The notes under the pieces are model-generated. The model was given only the letters and a program-made list of their open reading frames with translations, did no database searches and was not told where the DNA came from. A DNA stretch of 64,000 bases from Streptococcus ferus DSM 20646 (GTDB taxonomy: Bacteria > Bacillota > Bacilli > Lactobacillales > Streptococcaceae). Both the position numbers and the translations under genes were made by a program. Each line of letters starts with the position of its first letter. Positions within the stretch are counted from its first letter, which is position 1. Shown in pieces: positions 47,172-56,623 of the stretch. Where the stretch lies: contig NZ_AQVD01000002.1 in assembly GCF_000372425.1 (NCBI RefSeq), forward strand, positions 361,069-425,068, read 5' to 3'.

Positions 47172-47180
47172 TGCTATAAT
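47172..47180 (+). promoter_or_regulatory. extended -10 of the iron importer operon
   Basis: TGCTATAAT, 31 nt before the first start codon. A TTGACA at 47140-47145 is too far (29 nt) to pair with it. Confidence 0.55.
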
Positions 47181-47211
47181 TTAAAAACATCTTTAAAGAA
47201 AGGAGGCTACT

Positions 47212-47994
47212 ATGTCAGATATTCGTGCTGAATCCATCCAGGTGGCTTATGACCAAAAACGTGTGTTGGACAATTTATCTGTTGCCATTCCGGACCAGAA
47301 AATAACGACCATTATCGGGGCAAATGGCTGCGGCAAATCTACTCTGCTCAAAGCTTTGACCCGTATTCAGCCTATTCAAAAAGGGGCTATTTTGCTTGAT
47401 GGTCAGTCAATCGCCAAGCTTCCAACCAAGGAAGTGGCCAAAAAAATGGCACTTTTGCCCCAAGTTTTAGAAGCCAATCAAGGGATTTCAGTATATGAAT
47501 TAGTTTCATACGGCCGCTTCCCTCATCAAAAATATTTGGGGAGTCTGTCGCAACAGGATCGCAATGCCATTCATTGGGCTATGGAAGTTACCAAGGTAAC
47601 CGCATTTGCCGATATGGATGTTGATAGTCTGTCTGGCGGTCAGCGCCAGCGTGTCTGGATTGCTATGGCTTTAGCTCAGGACACCGATACTATCTTTCTG
47701 GATGAACCAACAACCTATCTAGACATGAACCATCAGTTAGAAGTTTTGGAACTTTTGCAAAGGCTCAACAAAGAGAGCCATAAAACCATCGTGATGGTGC
47801 TGCACGACCTCAACCTCTCAGCTCGCTTTTCAGATTACCTGATTGCCATGAAAGCCGGACAGATCAAATATCAAGGCAAGGCAGAAACACTCATGACAGC
47901 GGATATTCTCAGAGATGTCTTTCAGATTGAGGCCCAATTAACAGAAGATCCTATTCACAAAAGACCCATTCTACTGACTTATCAGTTATTATAG
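47212..47994 (+). CDS. fhuC: iron-siderophore ABC transporter ATP-binding protein
   Basis: The ATPase of a FecCDEB-type importer has 260 residues. Walker A GANGCGKST, signature LSGGQRQRVWIAMALAQ, Walker B TIFLDEPTTYLD. The DMNHQLEVLELLQRL segment after Walker B is characteristic of iron-chelate importers. GAAAGGAGG precedes the ATG. It heads the operon fhuC-binding protein-two permeases. Confidence 0.92.
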   Translation: MSDIRAESIQVAYDQKRVLDNLSVAIPDQKITTIIGANGCGKSTLLKALTRIQPIQKGAILLDGQSIAKLPTKEVAKKMALLPQVLEANQGISVYELVSYGRFPHQKYLGSLSQQDRNAIHWAMEVTKVTAFADMDVDSLSGGQRQRVWIAMALAQDTDTIFLDEPTTYLDMNHQLEVLELLQRLNKESHKTIVMVLHDLNLSARFSDYLIAMKAGQIKYQGKAETLMTADILRDVFQIEAQLTEDPIHKRPILLTYQLL

Positions 47995-48014
47995 ATTACT
48001 TAGGAGTATTGAAA

Positions 48015-48965
48015 ATGAAAAAATATATAACCGTTATAACGCTTTTTTTGGCCGTTTTAGCGCTGGCAGCTTGCAGCAATACCTCATCTTCTAAGAAGGA
48101 GACAAGTTCTGACAGCTCCCAATTATCCTCAAAGCCTAAAATTAAAGGCTTCTCATACTACGGTGATGTTCCCCAAAACCCTAAAAAGGTTGTCAACTTT
48201 GCCTACTCTTATACAGGCTACCTCTTAAAATTAGGTATCAAGGTTTCGAGCTACTCACTTGATTTGGAAAAAGACAGTCCTGCTTTTGGTGATCAGCTCA
48301 AAAAAGCCAAGCAGCTTACTTCTGATGATACTGAAGCCATCGCAGCACAGGAACCTGACTTAATTATCGCCTTTTCAACAGATAAAAATCTTGATAAATT
48401 GAAAAAAATAGCTCCTGTCCTTGTCATCGAATATGCTTCCAGCGATTATCTGGATATGATGACCCACCTAGGGAAAGTCTTTGGCAAAGAAGACCAAGCT
48501 CAAAAATGGCTCTCCAGCTGGAAAGCGAAGGTTGCCAAGGCTAAAAAAGACCTCAGCAGCCAGCTATCAGCTCAGACAACATTTACGGTCATGGATTTTT
48601 ACGACAAAAACATTTTCCTCTACGGGAACAACTGGGGACGCGGTGGTGAACTGATTTATGATTCACTAGGCTACAAGGCTCCTGAAAAAGTCCAAACAGA
48701 TGTTATTAACAAAGACGGTTGGTTCGGTGTCTCTCAGGAAGTCATCGGAGATTATATCGGAGATTATGCCGTTGTCAATGTGAATCAGTCAACCAAAGAA
48801 GCTGCAGCGTCGCTGAAGGAAAGTGATGTTTGGAAAAACATTCCGGCTGTTCAAAAAGGACAGGTACTGGAAGTTGATTATAACCTTTTCTATTTCTCTG
48901 ACCCCATGTCCCTAGACAAGCAGCTGCCTGCTTTTGTTAAGGCTGTCAAGAAAGCCAATCAATAA
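48015..48965 (+). CDS. fhuD: iron-siderophore ABC transporter substrate-binding lipoprotein
   Basis: This FhuD/FepB-like type III binding protein has 316 residues. The signal peptide ends in lipobox LAAC, followed by a Ser-rich linker and then KPKIKGFSYYGDVPQNPKKVVNF, the usual start of the fold. DLIIAFSTDKNLDKLKKIAPV is a family mark. The ligand is probably a siderophore, though haem cannot be excluded. The ATG at 48015 follows AGGAG; an in-frame TTG two codons earlier is rejected. Confidence 0.9.
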   Translation: MKKYITVITLFLAVLALAACSNTSSSKKETSSDSSQLSSKPKIKGFSYYGDVPQNPKKVVNFAYSYTGYLLKLGIKVSSYSLDLEKDSPAFGDQLKKAKQLTSDDTEAIAAQEPDLIIAFSTDKNLDKLKKIAPVLVIEYASSDYLDMMTHLGKVFGKEDQAQKWLSSWKAKVAKAKKDLSSQLSAQTTFTVMDFYDKNIFLYGNNWGRGGELIYDSLGYKAPEKVQTDVINKDGWFGVSQEVIGDYIGDYAVVNVNQSTKEAAASLKESDVWKNIPAVQKGQVLEVDYNLFYFSDPMSLDKQLPAFVKAVKKANQ

Positions 48966-48981
48966 CAGAAAGAGCATTGTT

Positions 48982-50007
48982 ATGAACACGAAAGCTCGCG
49001 TTTTCAGCCAGAAAAATAAGTCAAATCGCCTTTGGCTTGTTTTTTTCATCATGCTGGTCTTATTACTCATTGGCTGGTATCTGAGCCTAAGACTGGGTGC
49101 TGTCAATTACAGTCATGATCAGCTTTTAGCTACTCTTAAACACCCTTTTCAGGATTCTAATACTCAAGATGTTATCATTGACCTGCGTCTGCCTCGTATT
49201 CTAGCTGCCAGCCTAGTTGGTGCCGCTATGGCCCAGGCTGGTGCTATCATGCAGGGTATTACGCGTAATCCTATCGCAGATCCTGGGCTTCTGGGAATCA
49301 ATGCCGGGGCTGGTCTGGCACTTATCTTAGCCTATGCCTTTTTTGGCAGTTTGCACTACAGTCTCATTTTGCTCGTTTGTTTAATTGGCTCAACCCTGGC
49401 CGCCGTATTGATTTTTGGACTCTCTTATCAGCCGCGTAAGGGCTATCACCAGCTGCGCTTAATTTTAGCAGGTGCCATGATAGCAACCTTATTCTCAGCT
49501 CTTGGACAGGCTGTAACACTCTATTTTGATCTTTCCACAACGGTTATCGGCTGGCAAGCCGGCGGACTGGCTCAGCTCAATTGGAACATGCTGGCTGTTA
49601 TTGCGCCTATTATCCTTATTGGTTTGGCTCTGTCGCAGCTTTTCGCCCACCAGCTAACGATTCTGAGCCTCGATGAAACTGTCGCCAAGGCGTTGGGACA
49701 GGCCACTTTGACCATAACGATGCTTTTGTTGGGAATCGTTCTTTTACTCTCCGCCGCATCCGTGGCCCTCATCGGAAGCATTGCTTTTGTGGGACTCATT
49801 ATTCCCCATTTTATCGGTTTATTTGTTGCCAAAGATTACCGTCTGCTGCTGCCTCTGACAGCTTTTGCTGGGGCGACCTTCATGATCTGGGTTGATTTAA
49901 TCAGCCGAACCATCAATCCTCCTGCAGAAACACCGATCAATGCTATCATCAGCATTATTGGCCTACCATGCTTCCTCTGGCTAATCAGAAAGGGGAAGAA
50001 CCTATGA
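48982..50007 (+). CDS. fhuB: iron-siderophore ABC transporter permease (FecCD family)
   Basis: The 341-residue membrane protein has about nine or ten helices. FecCD marks are LRLPRILAASLVGAAMAQAG, the NPIADPGLLGINAGAGL segment and FVGLIIPHFIGLF. The ATG at 48982 lies 16 nt after the binding-protein gene, behind AGAAAGAG. Its stop overlaps the next permease start as ATGA. Expected to dimerise with the second permease. Confidence 0.92.
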   Translation: MNTKARVFSQKNKSNRLWLVFFIMLVLLLIGWYLSLRLGAVNYSHDQLLATLKHPFQDSNTQDVIIDLRLPRILAASLVGAAMAQAGAIMQGITRNPIADPGLLGINAGAGLALILAYAFFGSLHYSLILLVCLIGSTLAAVLIFGLSYQPRKGYHQLRLILAGAMIATLFSALGQAVTLYFDLSTTVIGWQAGGLAQLNWNMLAVIAPIILIGLALSQLFAHQLTILSLDETVAKALGQATLTITMLLLGIVLLLSAASVALIGSIAFVGLIIPHFIGLFVAKDYRLLLPLTAFAGATFMIWVDLISRTINPPAETPINAIISIIGLPCFLWLIRKGKNL

Positions 50008-51005
50008 AACATTCTAAAACAGTCAGCAGTTTTGCTCTTTTGCTGTCACTTCTTGCCCTTCTCTTTCTGTTATCCCTATCCGTAGGCTATGCCCAGTCCT
50101 CGCTGATCGATATCCTTAACATCCCTTTCGGAAAGGCTAGCTCCGCCATGGTCTTTATCGTCACGCAAATCCGCTTGCCTCGAATTCTGGCCTGTATGCT
50201 GGGGGGCGCCGCCCTAGCTGTGTCAGGGATGCTATTACAGACCCTAACCAAGAATCCCCTTGCAGATTCTGGGATCCTTGGTGTCAATACGGGTTCCGGT
50301 CTAGTCATTACCATTGCTATTGGCCTCATCGATGTCTCTCAGCCAGCGGGCATTCGGCTTTTGCCACTCTTGGCTATGTTCGGCGGGATAAGCACCATTT
50401 TTTTGGTCTACCTTATTTCCCGTAAAACAAATCACAGCATCAGTCCGACGCGCCTGATTATTACAGGGGTAGGTCTGTCATCCATGCTCTCTGGTGTGAT
50501 GGTTTCAATTATCAGTAAGTTGGATAACAATAAAATGGACTATGTCATCTCTTGGCTGAGCGGTACGGTCAGCGGAGACAATTGGGAAACCTTAGTCCTT
50601 TTTACCCCTATACTGCTGGTACTTTTGCTACTAGCTTACAGCCGCAGCCACTCTCTAAACATCATGAACCTTAACGAACATACTGCGCTAGCGTTAGGGC
50701 TTCATCTCAAAAAAGAAAGAGGCATTATCCTCATCTTATCAACAGCACTGGCTTCTCTGAGTGTTGTTCTAGTTGGGAATATCACCTTTGTTGGTCTGGT
50801 TGCGGGGCACATTACGCGGCAATTTCTGGGCAGTGATCACCGAATCACTCTTCCTGCTACAATGCTAACCGGTATGATCATTCTACTCGCAGCAGATACT
50901 ATCGGACGGGTGCTTCTTGTTGGGACGGGTATTCCTACTGGTATTATTGTCTCCGTTATTGGTGCTCCTTATTTTCTTTATTTAATGACACGGTTGGAGA
51001 CATAA
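50004..51005 (+). CDS. fhuG: iron-siderophore ABC transporter permease (FecCD family), second subunit
   Basis: The 333-residue partner permease has RLPRILACMLGGAALAVSG, the NPLADSGILGVNTGSGL segment and FVGLVAGHITRQFLG. The start is coupled to fhuB by an ATGA overlap, with GGGGAAG upstream. It is the last gene of the operon, and a strong terminator follows inside the 3' end of the convergent YbhB-like gene. Confidence 0.92.
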   Translation: MKHSKTVSSFALLLSLLALLFLLSLSVGYAQSSLIDILNIPFGKASSAMVFIVTQIRLPRILACMLGGAALAVSGMLLQTLTKNPLADSGILGVNTGSGLVITIAIGLIDVSQPAGIRLLPLLAMFGGISTIFLVYLISRKTNHSISPTRLIITGVGLSSMLSGVMVSIISKLDNNKMDYVISWLSGTVSGDNWETLVLFTPILLVLLLLAYSRSHSLNIMNLNEHTALALGLHLKKERGIILILSTALASLSVVLVGNITFVGLVAGHITRQFLGSDHRITLPATMLTGMIILLAADTIGRVLLVGTGIPTGIIVSVIGAPYFLYLMTRLET

Positions 51006-51037
51006 AAAATGAGCCAGGCATTGCACTGCCGACTCAC

Positions 51038-51547
51038 TTACGCCATCATTGGTCTGGAATCTTGATTCCAGATTTTTTTATTGCCAAAAGAAGCTGTCAG
51101 TTGTCCCTTTTGCAGGATATGCCCCCGCATAGCTCTTAAAAGGTTACTTTTTCGCGTCCAGCGATTCAAACTTAAGGAACAGTCTAAACTGTAAATCGTA
51201 AAGCGATATTGATGGTTTTGACCTAGCGGAGGTTTTGGACCGGCATAACGATACCAGCCGTAGGCTATCCCTTGCCTAGCTCCTTGAGGGGTTGCTACTT
51301 CAAAACCCTGAGGCAAATTGTCCTTAATGTGACTGGAAGCCGGAAGATTCCAGATAAGCCAATGGGTGAATTCCTTTTTAAGAGGATGGGTCAAATCTTC
51401 CAAAGTAATAGCAAGTGTTTGGGCTTGAGGAGAAAGATTCTTGATGTAAAATTCAGGTGACCTGTCTTCTCCCTTTCCTGTATGTTCAAGCGGAAATTCT
51501 CCCCCCTCAGGAATAGTTGGACAACTAAAATCTAACCTTTCTATCAT
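51038..51547 (-). CDS. YbhB/YbcL family (Raf kinase inhibitor-like, PEBP) protein
   Basis: The 169-residue protein fits the bacterial PEBP fold: CPTIPEGGEFPLEHTGKGEDRSP at the start, FTHWLIWNLPA, and GWYRYAGPKPPLGQNHQYRFTIYSL. The function in bacteria is unclear. The ATG at 51547 follows GGGAGGTG. The last residues of the unusual C-terminal tail are encoded by the arms of the fhu operon terminator, so the tail may be a recent read-through extension. Confidence 0.85.
   Translation of the reverse strand: MIERLDFSCPTIPEGGEFPLEHTGKGEDRSPEFYIKNLSPQAQTLAITLEDLTHPLKKEFTHWLIWNLPASSHIKDNLPQGFEVATPQGARQGIAYGWYRYAGPKPPLGQNHQYRFTIYSLDCSLSLNRWTRKSNLLRAMRGHILQKGQLTASFGNKKIWNQDSRPMMA
51053..51079 (+). terminator. 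fhu operon terminator
   Basis: TCTGGAATC pairs with GATTCCAGA and seven T follow. It lies within the 3' coding end of the convergent YbhB-like gene. Confidence 0.85.
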
Positions 51548-51573
51548 GTCAAACACCTCCCTTCTACCCATTT

Positions 51574-52227
51574 CTAAGAGGAACTAAACACCAAGTTTTG
51601 CTTATCAAAGACCATTCGCAACTCGTAGTTATCATCGGTACTTTTCTCAAGATAGCCTAACAATTCTAAAGCCTGAACAAAGATATCCGGACGCTTCTGC
51701 TTGACCACATCCTTACGACCAAACTTCAACAAAAAAGTCGTCATATACTTGAGGGCATACTCCTGATTAACATCACCCAAAAGCTGATAGAGCGGCTGTT
51801 GGCTATCCGATAGAGGCAAACCTTCTCTTAACTTATAAAAATAATTGGACAAGGTCGGCTCCTCTCTGCTGATCCCTGTCTGCTCAACAATAACAGCTTC
51901 GTTAGTCTGGTTACCCAATTCGGTCTGGAACGTTAAAGAGAGAAGTTCCTCATAGACAGAACTGTCCGTATCGACAAAGATCTGCTGATCCAACTGGATA
52001 TGGTCTGTATCAGTTACCAAGGTAAATTGATTACAGTAACGCTTATCCTTACGCTTGATGTAGCCTGCCTGAACATAGGCCTCTATAGAACGTTCGAGAT
52101 GACTAACGTGAGAAAAGACCTGTTTAAGCTGACGCAGAGTCACCTCGTCATGAGCTGCCAAATACTGAATCAAGTCATTAAAAAAAGGCTGTCGCGTCAG
52201 TTTGGTCGGGTTCAAAATGCTTATCAT
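51574..52227 (-). CDS. DUF1803 family protein
   Basis: The 217-residue protein matches the streptococcal DUF1803 pattern (MISILNPTKLTRQPFFNDLI, then a helical winged-helix-like region with YVQAGYIKRKDKRY). The N-terminal 80 residues look like a small DNA-binding fold, which is inference. The function is unknown. The YbhB-like gene follows after about 25 nt. The start codon lacks a Shine-Dalgarno sequence and sits 6 nt after an extended -10. Confidence 0.8.
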   Translation of the reverse strand: MISILNPTKLTRQPFFNDLIQYLAAHDEVTLRQLKQVFSHVSHLERSIEAYVQAGYIKRKDKRYCNQFTLVTDTDHIQLDQQIFVDTDSSVYEELLSLTFQTELGNQTNEAVIVEQTGISREEPTLSNYFYKLREGLPLSDSQQPLYQLLGDVNQEYALKYMTTFLLKFGRKDVVKQKRPDIFVQALELLGYLEKSTDDNYELRMVFDKQNLVFSSS

Positions 52228-52233
52228 ATGTCA

Positions 52234-52242
52234 ATTATAACA
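52234..52242 (-). promoter_or_regulatory. extended -10 immediately before the DUF1803 gene
   Basis: TGTTATAAT on the minus strand, then TGACAT, then ATG. No ribosome site can fit between them. Confidence 0.6.
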
Positions 52243-52322
52243 TGTTCCGTGCAAAGAAGCTTTCTAAAAGCTGGCATAATACGCCCTTAAAACCATCTTA
52301 GAGCCTTCTAAAGTCACCTCAA

Positions 52323-52348
52323 AAAAAGACAGCAAAAACTGTCTTTTT
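52323..52348 (-). terminator. terminator of the HrtAB-like ABC operon
   Basis: AAAAAGACAG pairs with CTGTCTTTTT around a 6-nt loop just after the ATPase stop codon. Confidence 0.8.
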
Positions 52349-52351
52349 GGC

Positions 52352-53044
52352 TCAATGCCAGTCCTTCGAGAGCTCCGGCTCCTCTTCTCTGAGCAAGCCA
52401 TCTTCAATGATCAATAAGCGATCGCAATAGGCAATCAAACGCCGATCATGTGTCACCATGAGGATAGCCTTATTTTTTTCCTTGGCTTCTTTTGCCAATA
52501 GTTGGACAACTTCAAAAGCTCTTTCGGTGTCCAGACTGGCTGTTGGCTCGTCTGCCAAAATAATCGTCGGATCATTATAGAGGGCACGCGCGATAGCAAC
52601 CCGCTGCCTCTGGCCACCAGATAGTTCTTCGGGATATTTATTGGCTAAATCACTAATTCCCAATTGATCAAATAAAGCATTGGCATCTTCTCGCTGTTTC
52701 TCATGATCAATTTGATCCACCAAACGTAACTGATCTTTAATCTTAAGAAAGGGCACAAGATTGGAGTCTTGCAGAATAAAGCCGACCTGATCAAAACGCA
52801 TTTTGGCCCGCTCTTTTTCTTTTCGTGTGCTAAAAGGCTGATTGTTCAGCCAGACCTGACCTTCTGATGGTTCCTGCAAACCTCCGATAATGGTTAAAAA
52901 CGTACTTTTGCCTGAGCCAGAAGGTCCTACAACTGCGACAAATTCCCCCTTCTTAATCGTGAGATTTGTCTCTTTTAGCGCCTCAATGGTCTCTTGACCG
53001 TCCTTATAATATTTTTTAATCTGCTTTAATTCAATGGCTGTCAT
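52352..53044 (-). CDS. ABC transporter ATP-binding protein (MacB/HrtA-like)
   Basis: The 230-residue ATPase is of the LolD/MacB/HrtA class: Walker A GPSGSGKST, the IGGLQEPSEGQVWLN region, signature LSGGQRQRVAIARALYNDP and Walker B ILADEPTASLD. It follows its permease by 10 nt. Such pairs export haem, peptides or antibiotics, or act with sensor kinases. No kinase is adjacent. Transported molecule unknown. Confidence 0.9.
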   Translation of the reverse strand: MTAIELKQIKKYYKDGQETIEALKETNLTIKKGEFVAVVGPSGSGKSTFLTIIGGLQEPSEGQVWLNNQPFSTRKEKERAKMRFDQVGFILQDSNLVPFLKIKDQLRLVDQIDHEKQREDANALFDQLGISDLANKYPEELSGGQRQRVAIARALYNDPTIILADEPTASLDTERAFEVVQLLAKEAKEKNKAILMVTHDRRLIAYCDRLLIIEDGLLREEEPELSKDWH

Positions 53045-53054
53045 AATACCTCCC

Positions 53055-54101
53055 TTAACCGATAGCCTTCAAAGGATCCACTTTAACAATACTTAAGATG
53101 GAAAAAAGAGCTCCTAGCACTGCCATCAGTACCATTAATACGCCAATCCCACTAAAGAAAAGGTAATTGACCTGGAAAGGAACTGCTACCGGTAAAATCA
53201 AAGCGGTCAAAAGCGTCAGCCCCATCCCCAAGCCTACCGCTACCAGAGACAGCAAAAAGGTCTGCGCAATCACCGATTTTGCCAAATAAGCACTGGATAC
53301 CCCTTGAGCCTTTAAGACACCAAAAATGGCTTTTTTCTGCAAGGTCAAGATATAAATAAAGATACCAATGACAAGGGCAGCAATCAAAATGAGGAAGCCG
53401 ATCATAAAGGAAAAGGTTATATTTTGTGCCCGATAGCCAGGTAATTTTTCAATAAACTGGCTGATGGACAGCTTATCTAAGCCTTTCGGAAGCTGGCTGA
53501 CTTTGCCACGAACCAGAACGGCACTAATCATTTTCGAACCTGTCTGTCCAGTTGCCTCATAAAACGTATCCTGCGACATATAAAGTACCGGCGACACATT
53601 AAAATTCGCCTTTTGCGTAAAGCCGACAATGGTCAATTCCTTCCCATCACTCAGTTTCAGCTGGTCACCGATGTTCAGGCCGTCACTGTCCTTTAGGCTA
53701 ATATCTGCAACCACCTCTCCCTTTTCAGAAAACATTTTCCCTTCCACAAGATCAGGTCTTAAAAACTGATTTTTGATAATTCCAAAAAAGGTAACATCAA
53801 TCTTATCTCCCTCATCATTCTTGACGGTCGCAGAAGACTGAATCAATTCGGCTTTCTCAGGCGCCTTAATCTGATCGAATGCTTGCTGAGAAAAGTGTGA
53901 TACTCTCAGACTGCCATTGGCCTCGTCTGTTAAAACAATCTGATCGGCCTGCCAAGTATCAACGGCCTCTCTGTTCTTTTGTGCCAAGCCGTAGGCCAAG
54001 CCCGTCAAAAAGAAAACAAGGTAGGCAATTAGAAACATCAGGCCAATCACTAAACTATAACGTAATTTGGAGTACTTAATCTCTCTCAGGGCTAAAAACA
54101 T
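53055..54101 (-). CDS. ABC transporter permease (FtsX/MacB type, HrtB-like)
   Basis: The 348-residue protein has one N-terminal helix (about 16-38), an extracellular domain of about 180 residues, and three C-terminal helices, the FtsX/MacB layout. It starts MFLALREIKYSKLRYSLV, like HrtB/DevC permeases that export haem or other hydrophobic stressors. Haem is a guess from resemblance only. AAGGAGAAG precedes the ATG. It is first in a two-gene operon with the ATPase. Confidence 0.88.
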   Translation of the reverse strand: MFLALREIKYSKLRYSLVIGLMFLIAYLVFFLTGLAYGLAQKNREAVDTWQADQIVLTDEANGSLRVSHFSQQAFDQIKAPEKAELIQSSATVKNDEGDKIDVTFFGIIKNQFLRPDLVEGKMFSEKGEVVADISLKDSDGLNIGDQLKLSDGKELTIVGFTQKANFNVSPVLYMSQDTFYEATGQTGSKMISAVLVRGKVSQLPKGLDKLSISQFIEKLPGYRAQNITFSFMIGFLILIAALVIGIFIYILTLQKKAIFGVLKAQGVSSAYLAKSVIAQTFLLSLVAVGLGMGLTLLTALILPVAVPFQVNYLFFSGIGVLMVLMAVLGALFSILSIVKVDPLKAIG

Positions 54102-54198
54102 ACGGTTCTTCTCCTTTATCTTAAGACCATCTTACTACTTATCCAGGAGAAAGTACATTTATACGACCTAAAAAAGAAGGGCTCTCCCTTCTTCTGTC

Positions 54199-54663
54199 TT
54201 ATAAATAAGTGCCTTTCACCACAAAAAAGGTACCTCGAATCTCACCAGCTAATTTTGAGCGCTGACGGGCAAATTTAAACCTGCCTTCAAACTCTTTGGG
54301 AATATCAATGCCGTTAGACAGTTTGAAACCAACTGCCCGTTTGCCGCCCTCTTCAAGGGTATAAAGCACATTGACCGACAGGCCATTTTCGTAGTAGACA
54401 TAGGACCAAAGAACTCCATCAACCTCAAATTGGGCGACGTTCAATGCTTTATAAGGGAAAACCATTTCCCTCTCCGCCAGAACTTTCTCAATGAAAGGCA
54501 AAACTTCCAGTTTCTCTTCAGGGGTGTAGACCTGGTAGTCCAGTTTGTATTTGTTCCAAAAATAGCGCGCCTCATTGGCACGAAGGCCTGCTAGGGCATC
54601 CGCCACAGGGCTCTCTTCGAGCCCAACGGTTTCGACGTTTTTAAAATTGACAGTATAAACCAC
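54199..54663 (-). CDS. conserved protein of unknown function
   Basis: I do not recognise a named family. The 154-residue protein is soluble, with no signal peptide or helices. It alternates charged helices (about 15-75) with beta-strands (YVYYENGLSVNVLYTLEEGG). It follows ppaC by 9 nt in the same direction, so the two probably form an operon. It begins MVYTVNFKNVETVGLEESPV. AAGGAGA precedes the start. Confidence 0.7.
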   Translation of the reverse strand: MVYTVNFKNVETVGLEESPVADALAGLRANEARYFWNKYKLDYQVYTPEEKLEVLPFIEKVLAEREMVFPYKALNVAQFEVDGVLWSYVYYENGLSVNVLYTLEEGGKRAVGFKLSNGIDIPKEFEGRFKFARQRSKLAGEIRGTFFVVKGTYL

Positions 54664-54672
54664 AAAATCTCC

Positions 54673-55608
54673 TTAAGCATTAAAACTTTCTGTCAATTGC
54701 GGTACAACTTGTTTCTTACGAGAAACGGCACCTGCCAAGAAAGCATGATTATTTTCTAAGGTAAAATTAAAGGCGGCTTCGATCTTGTCTGTATTTGAGC
54801 CTAGCGCTAAAATTTCTGAATTAGAATTGACAATATCCGTAATCATCAAGACGAAGTCTGAATAAGCATTAGCTGCACGTGAAGCCTCAATTGCCGCTTC
54901 AATCTCAGCCTGTCTGTCAAGAACCTCAGCAATATCAACCGTATTAACTTGAGCGACACGGACATTATTGCCGTTCAGTTCAAAGGTTTTGGCATCAATA
55001 TCGATTAACTCTTCTGCTGTTTTGCTGGCTAAATTGGTGCCCGCCTTCAACATAGCCAAGCCATATTCTTCAAGGTTGACACCTGCTAATTCAGCTAATT
55101 CCTGAGCTACTTGATGATCTGTTGCATGGGTAGTCGGCGATTTTAGAAGAAGCGTGTCCGAAATCAGACCGGACAGAAGCAGGCCGGCGATTTCTTTCGG
55201 CACATCAAGCTGATTTTCTTTGTATAAGCGATAGACAATGGACGAAGCTGACCCAACTGGCTCTAAACGCATGAAGAGGGGGTTAGCAGTTTCAAAATTA
55301 GCCACACGGTGGTGATCTACCACACCAAAGACAGTTACATCAGCGATGTCAGCAATAGACTGCTGGAATTCGTTGTGGTCTGTTAGAATAACCGTATCAA
55401 CACCTTCTGCCTTGGCTGATGCAACAAGGCGCGGTGCTGTTACGCCAAAATAGTCAAGAACAAAGGCTGTTTCTTCGTTTGGTTCACCCAAGGCGACCGC
55501 CTCAGCTTCCATGTGATAGGCCTCGCGCGCCAAATGCGCAAAAGCATAAGATGATGCGATCGCATCAGTATCAGGATTTTGGTGACCAAATACAAACACT
55601 TTAGACAT
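54673..55608 (-). CDS. ppaC: manganese-dependent inorganic pyrophosphatase
   Basis: This family II pyrophosphatase of the DHH phosphoesterase group has 311 residues. Motifs: [14 protein letters not shown] (metal His and Asp), [15 protein letters not shown] (DHH) and the C-terminal DHHA2 domain ending [13 protein letters not shown] with the Ser-Arg-Lys substrate site. The ATG at 55608 follows AAGAGGT, and the frame upstream to 55650 is rejected. It drives biosynthesis forward by removing PPi. Confidence 0.96.
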   Translation of the reverse strand: MSKVFVFGHQNPDTDAIASSYAFAHLAREAYHMEAEAVALGEPNEETAFVLDYFGVTAPRLVASAKAEGVDTVILTDHNEFQQSIADIADVTVFGVVDHHRVANFETANPLFMRLEPVGSASSIVYRLYKENQLDVPKEIAGLLLSGLISDTLLLKSPTTHATDHQVAQELAELAGVNLEEYGLAMLKAGTNLASKTAEELIDIDAKTFELNGNNVRVAQVNTVDIAEVLDRQAEIEAAIEASRAANAYSDFVLMITDIVNSNSEILALGSNTDKIEAAFNFTLENNHAFLAGAVSRKKQVVPQLTESFNA

Positions 55609-55668
55609 ATTTTTTACCTCTTTACAATTTTTTCTTTTCAATTTTAACAAAAATACCAGTCAAAATCA

Positions 55669-55690
55669 AAGGAAGCTAAGAAGCTTCCTT
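55669..55690 (-). terminator. hairpin between pflA and ppaC
   Basis: AAGGAAGCT pairs with AGCTTCCTT around a 4-nt loop. The T run after it is short. Confidence 0.6.
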
Positions 55691-55746
55691 ACAGCTAAAT
55701 CCTCTTCGAACCTCGTTAGATGCTTCTTGCCAGACCGAGTCTCTGG

Positions 55747-56541
55747 TCAATTCCCGATACGCTTCAGATAATCATCATAAGTCTCTGTGTGCATCAGTTC
55801 CTTAGCATTTTTAACCCGTTCAGCCGTTGGTGGCTTCACGCCCTCCAAGGGATAGGGGATGCCCAGTTCACGCCATTTAAATTCACCCATTGTATGGTAG
55901 GGGAGAATTTCAAAGCGTTCTACATTTTTCAAGGTTTTCACAAATTCACCCAGTTTAACCAGATCCTCATCTCGGTCCGTCAAATCAGGCACCAAGACAT
56001 GGCGAATCCAGACTGGCTTGCCGATGTCAGACAGGTAGCGGGCACAAGCTAAAATGGTTTTATTACTATGCCCTGTCACCACCTTATGCTGCTCGGGATT
56101 GATTTCTTTGATATCCAGAAGCACCAGGTCTGTTACTGCCATGAGCTTGTCGTACTTCTCAAGATAAGCAGGGGTATTTCTAAAGGTCAGTGCACAGGTA
56201 TCCAAGGTGGTATGAATCCCTTTTTCCTTAGCCAGAGTGAAGAGAGCAATCAAAAAGTCCATCTGCAGGGTCGCTTCCCCGCCTGAAACAGTAATTCCTC
56301 CCTTATTACCCCAAAAGCCTCTGTAACGGAGGGCTTCATTGAGGACATCTTCTGCCGTTCTTTCACTGGCCTTGTCATTGGTCAAAGCCCAAGTATCAGG
56401 GTTATGACAATACTGGCAGCGCATCATACAGCCCTGCATGAAGACTACAAAGCGTACTCCCGGTCCATCAACTGATCCAAAACTTTCCGTAGAATGTACG
56501 AGTCCTGTTACTTTTCTGTAGTCAATTGCTTCTTCTGGCAT
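55747..56541 (-). CDS. pflA: pyruvate formate-lyase activating enzyme
   Basis: This radical SAM enzyme places the glycyl radical on pyruvate formate-lyase for anaerobic mixed-acid fermentation. The 264-residue protein has the cluster motif CMMRCQYC (C-x3-C-x2-C) near residue 40, GGITVSGGEATLQ, and the closing YHTMGEFKW. The ATG at 56541 follows AGGAGGAG; a longer frame to 56625 runs into the promoter (TATAATGAA). The formate-lyase gene itself is elsewhere. Confidence 0.95.
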   Translation of the reverse strand: MPEEAIDYRKVTGLVHSTESFGSVDGPGVRFVVFMQGCMMRCQYCHNPDTWALTNDKASERTAEDVLNEALRYRGFWGNKGGITVSGGEATLQMDFLIALFTLAKEKGIHTTLDTCALTFRNTPAYLEKYDKLMAVTDLVLLDIKEINPEQHKVVTGHSNKTILACARYLSDIGKPVWIRHVLVPDLTDRDEDLVKLGEFVKTLKNVERFEILPYHTMGEFKWRELGIPYPLEGVKPPTAERVKNAKELMHTETYDDYLKRIGN

Positions 56542-56623
56542 ACGCTCCTCCTGAAAGCCTTTTATTGATTTCATTATAACACTTTTTTCTGAAAAAGGTC
56601 CTATACCGCTACCTTTTATCCAC

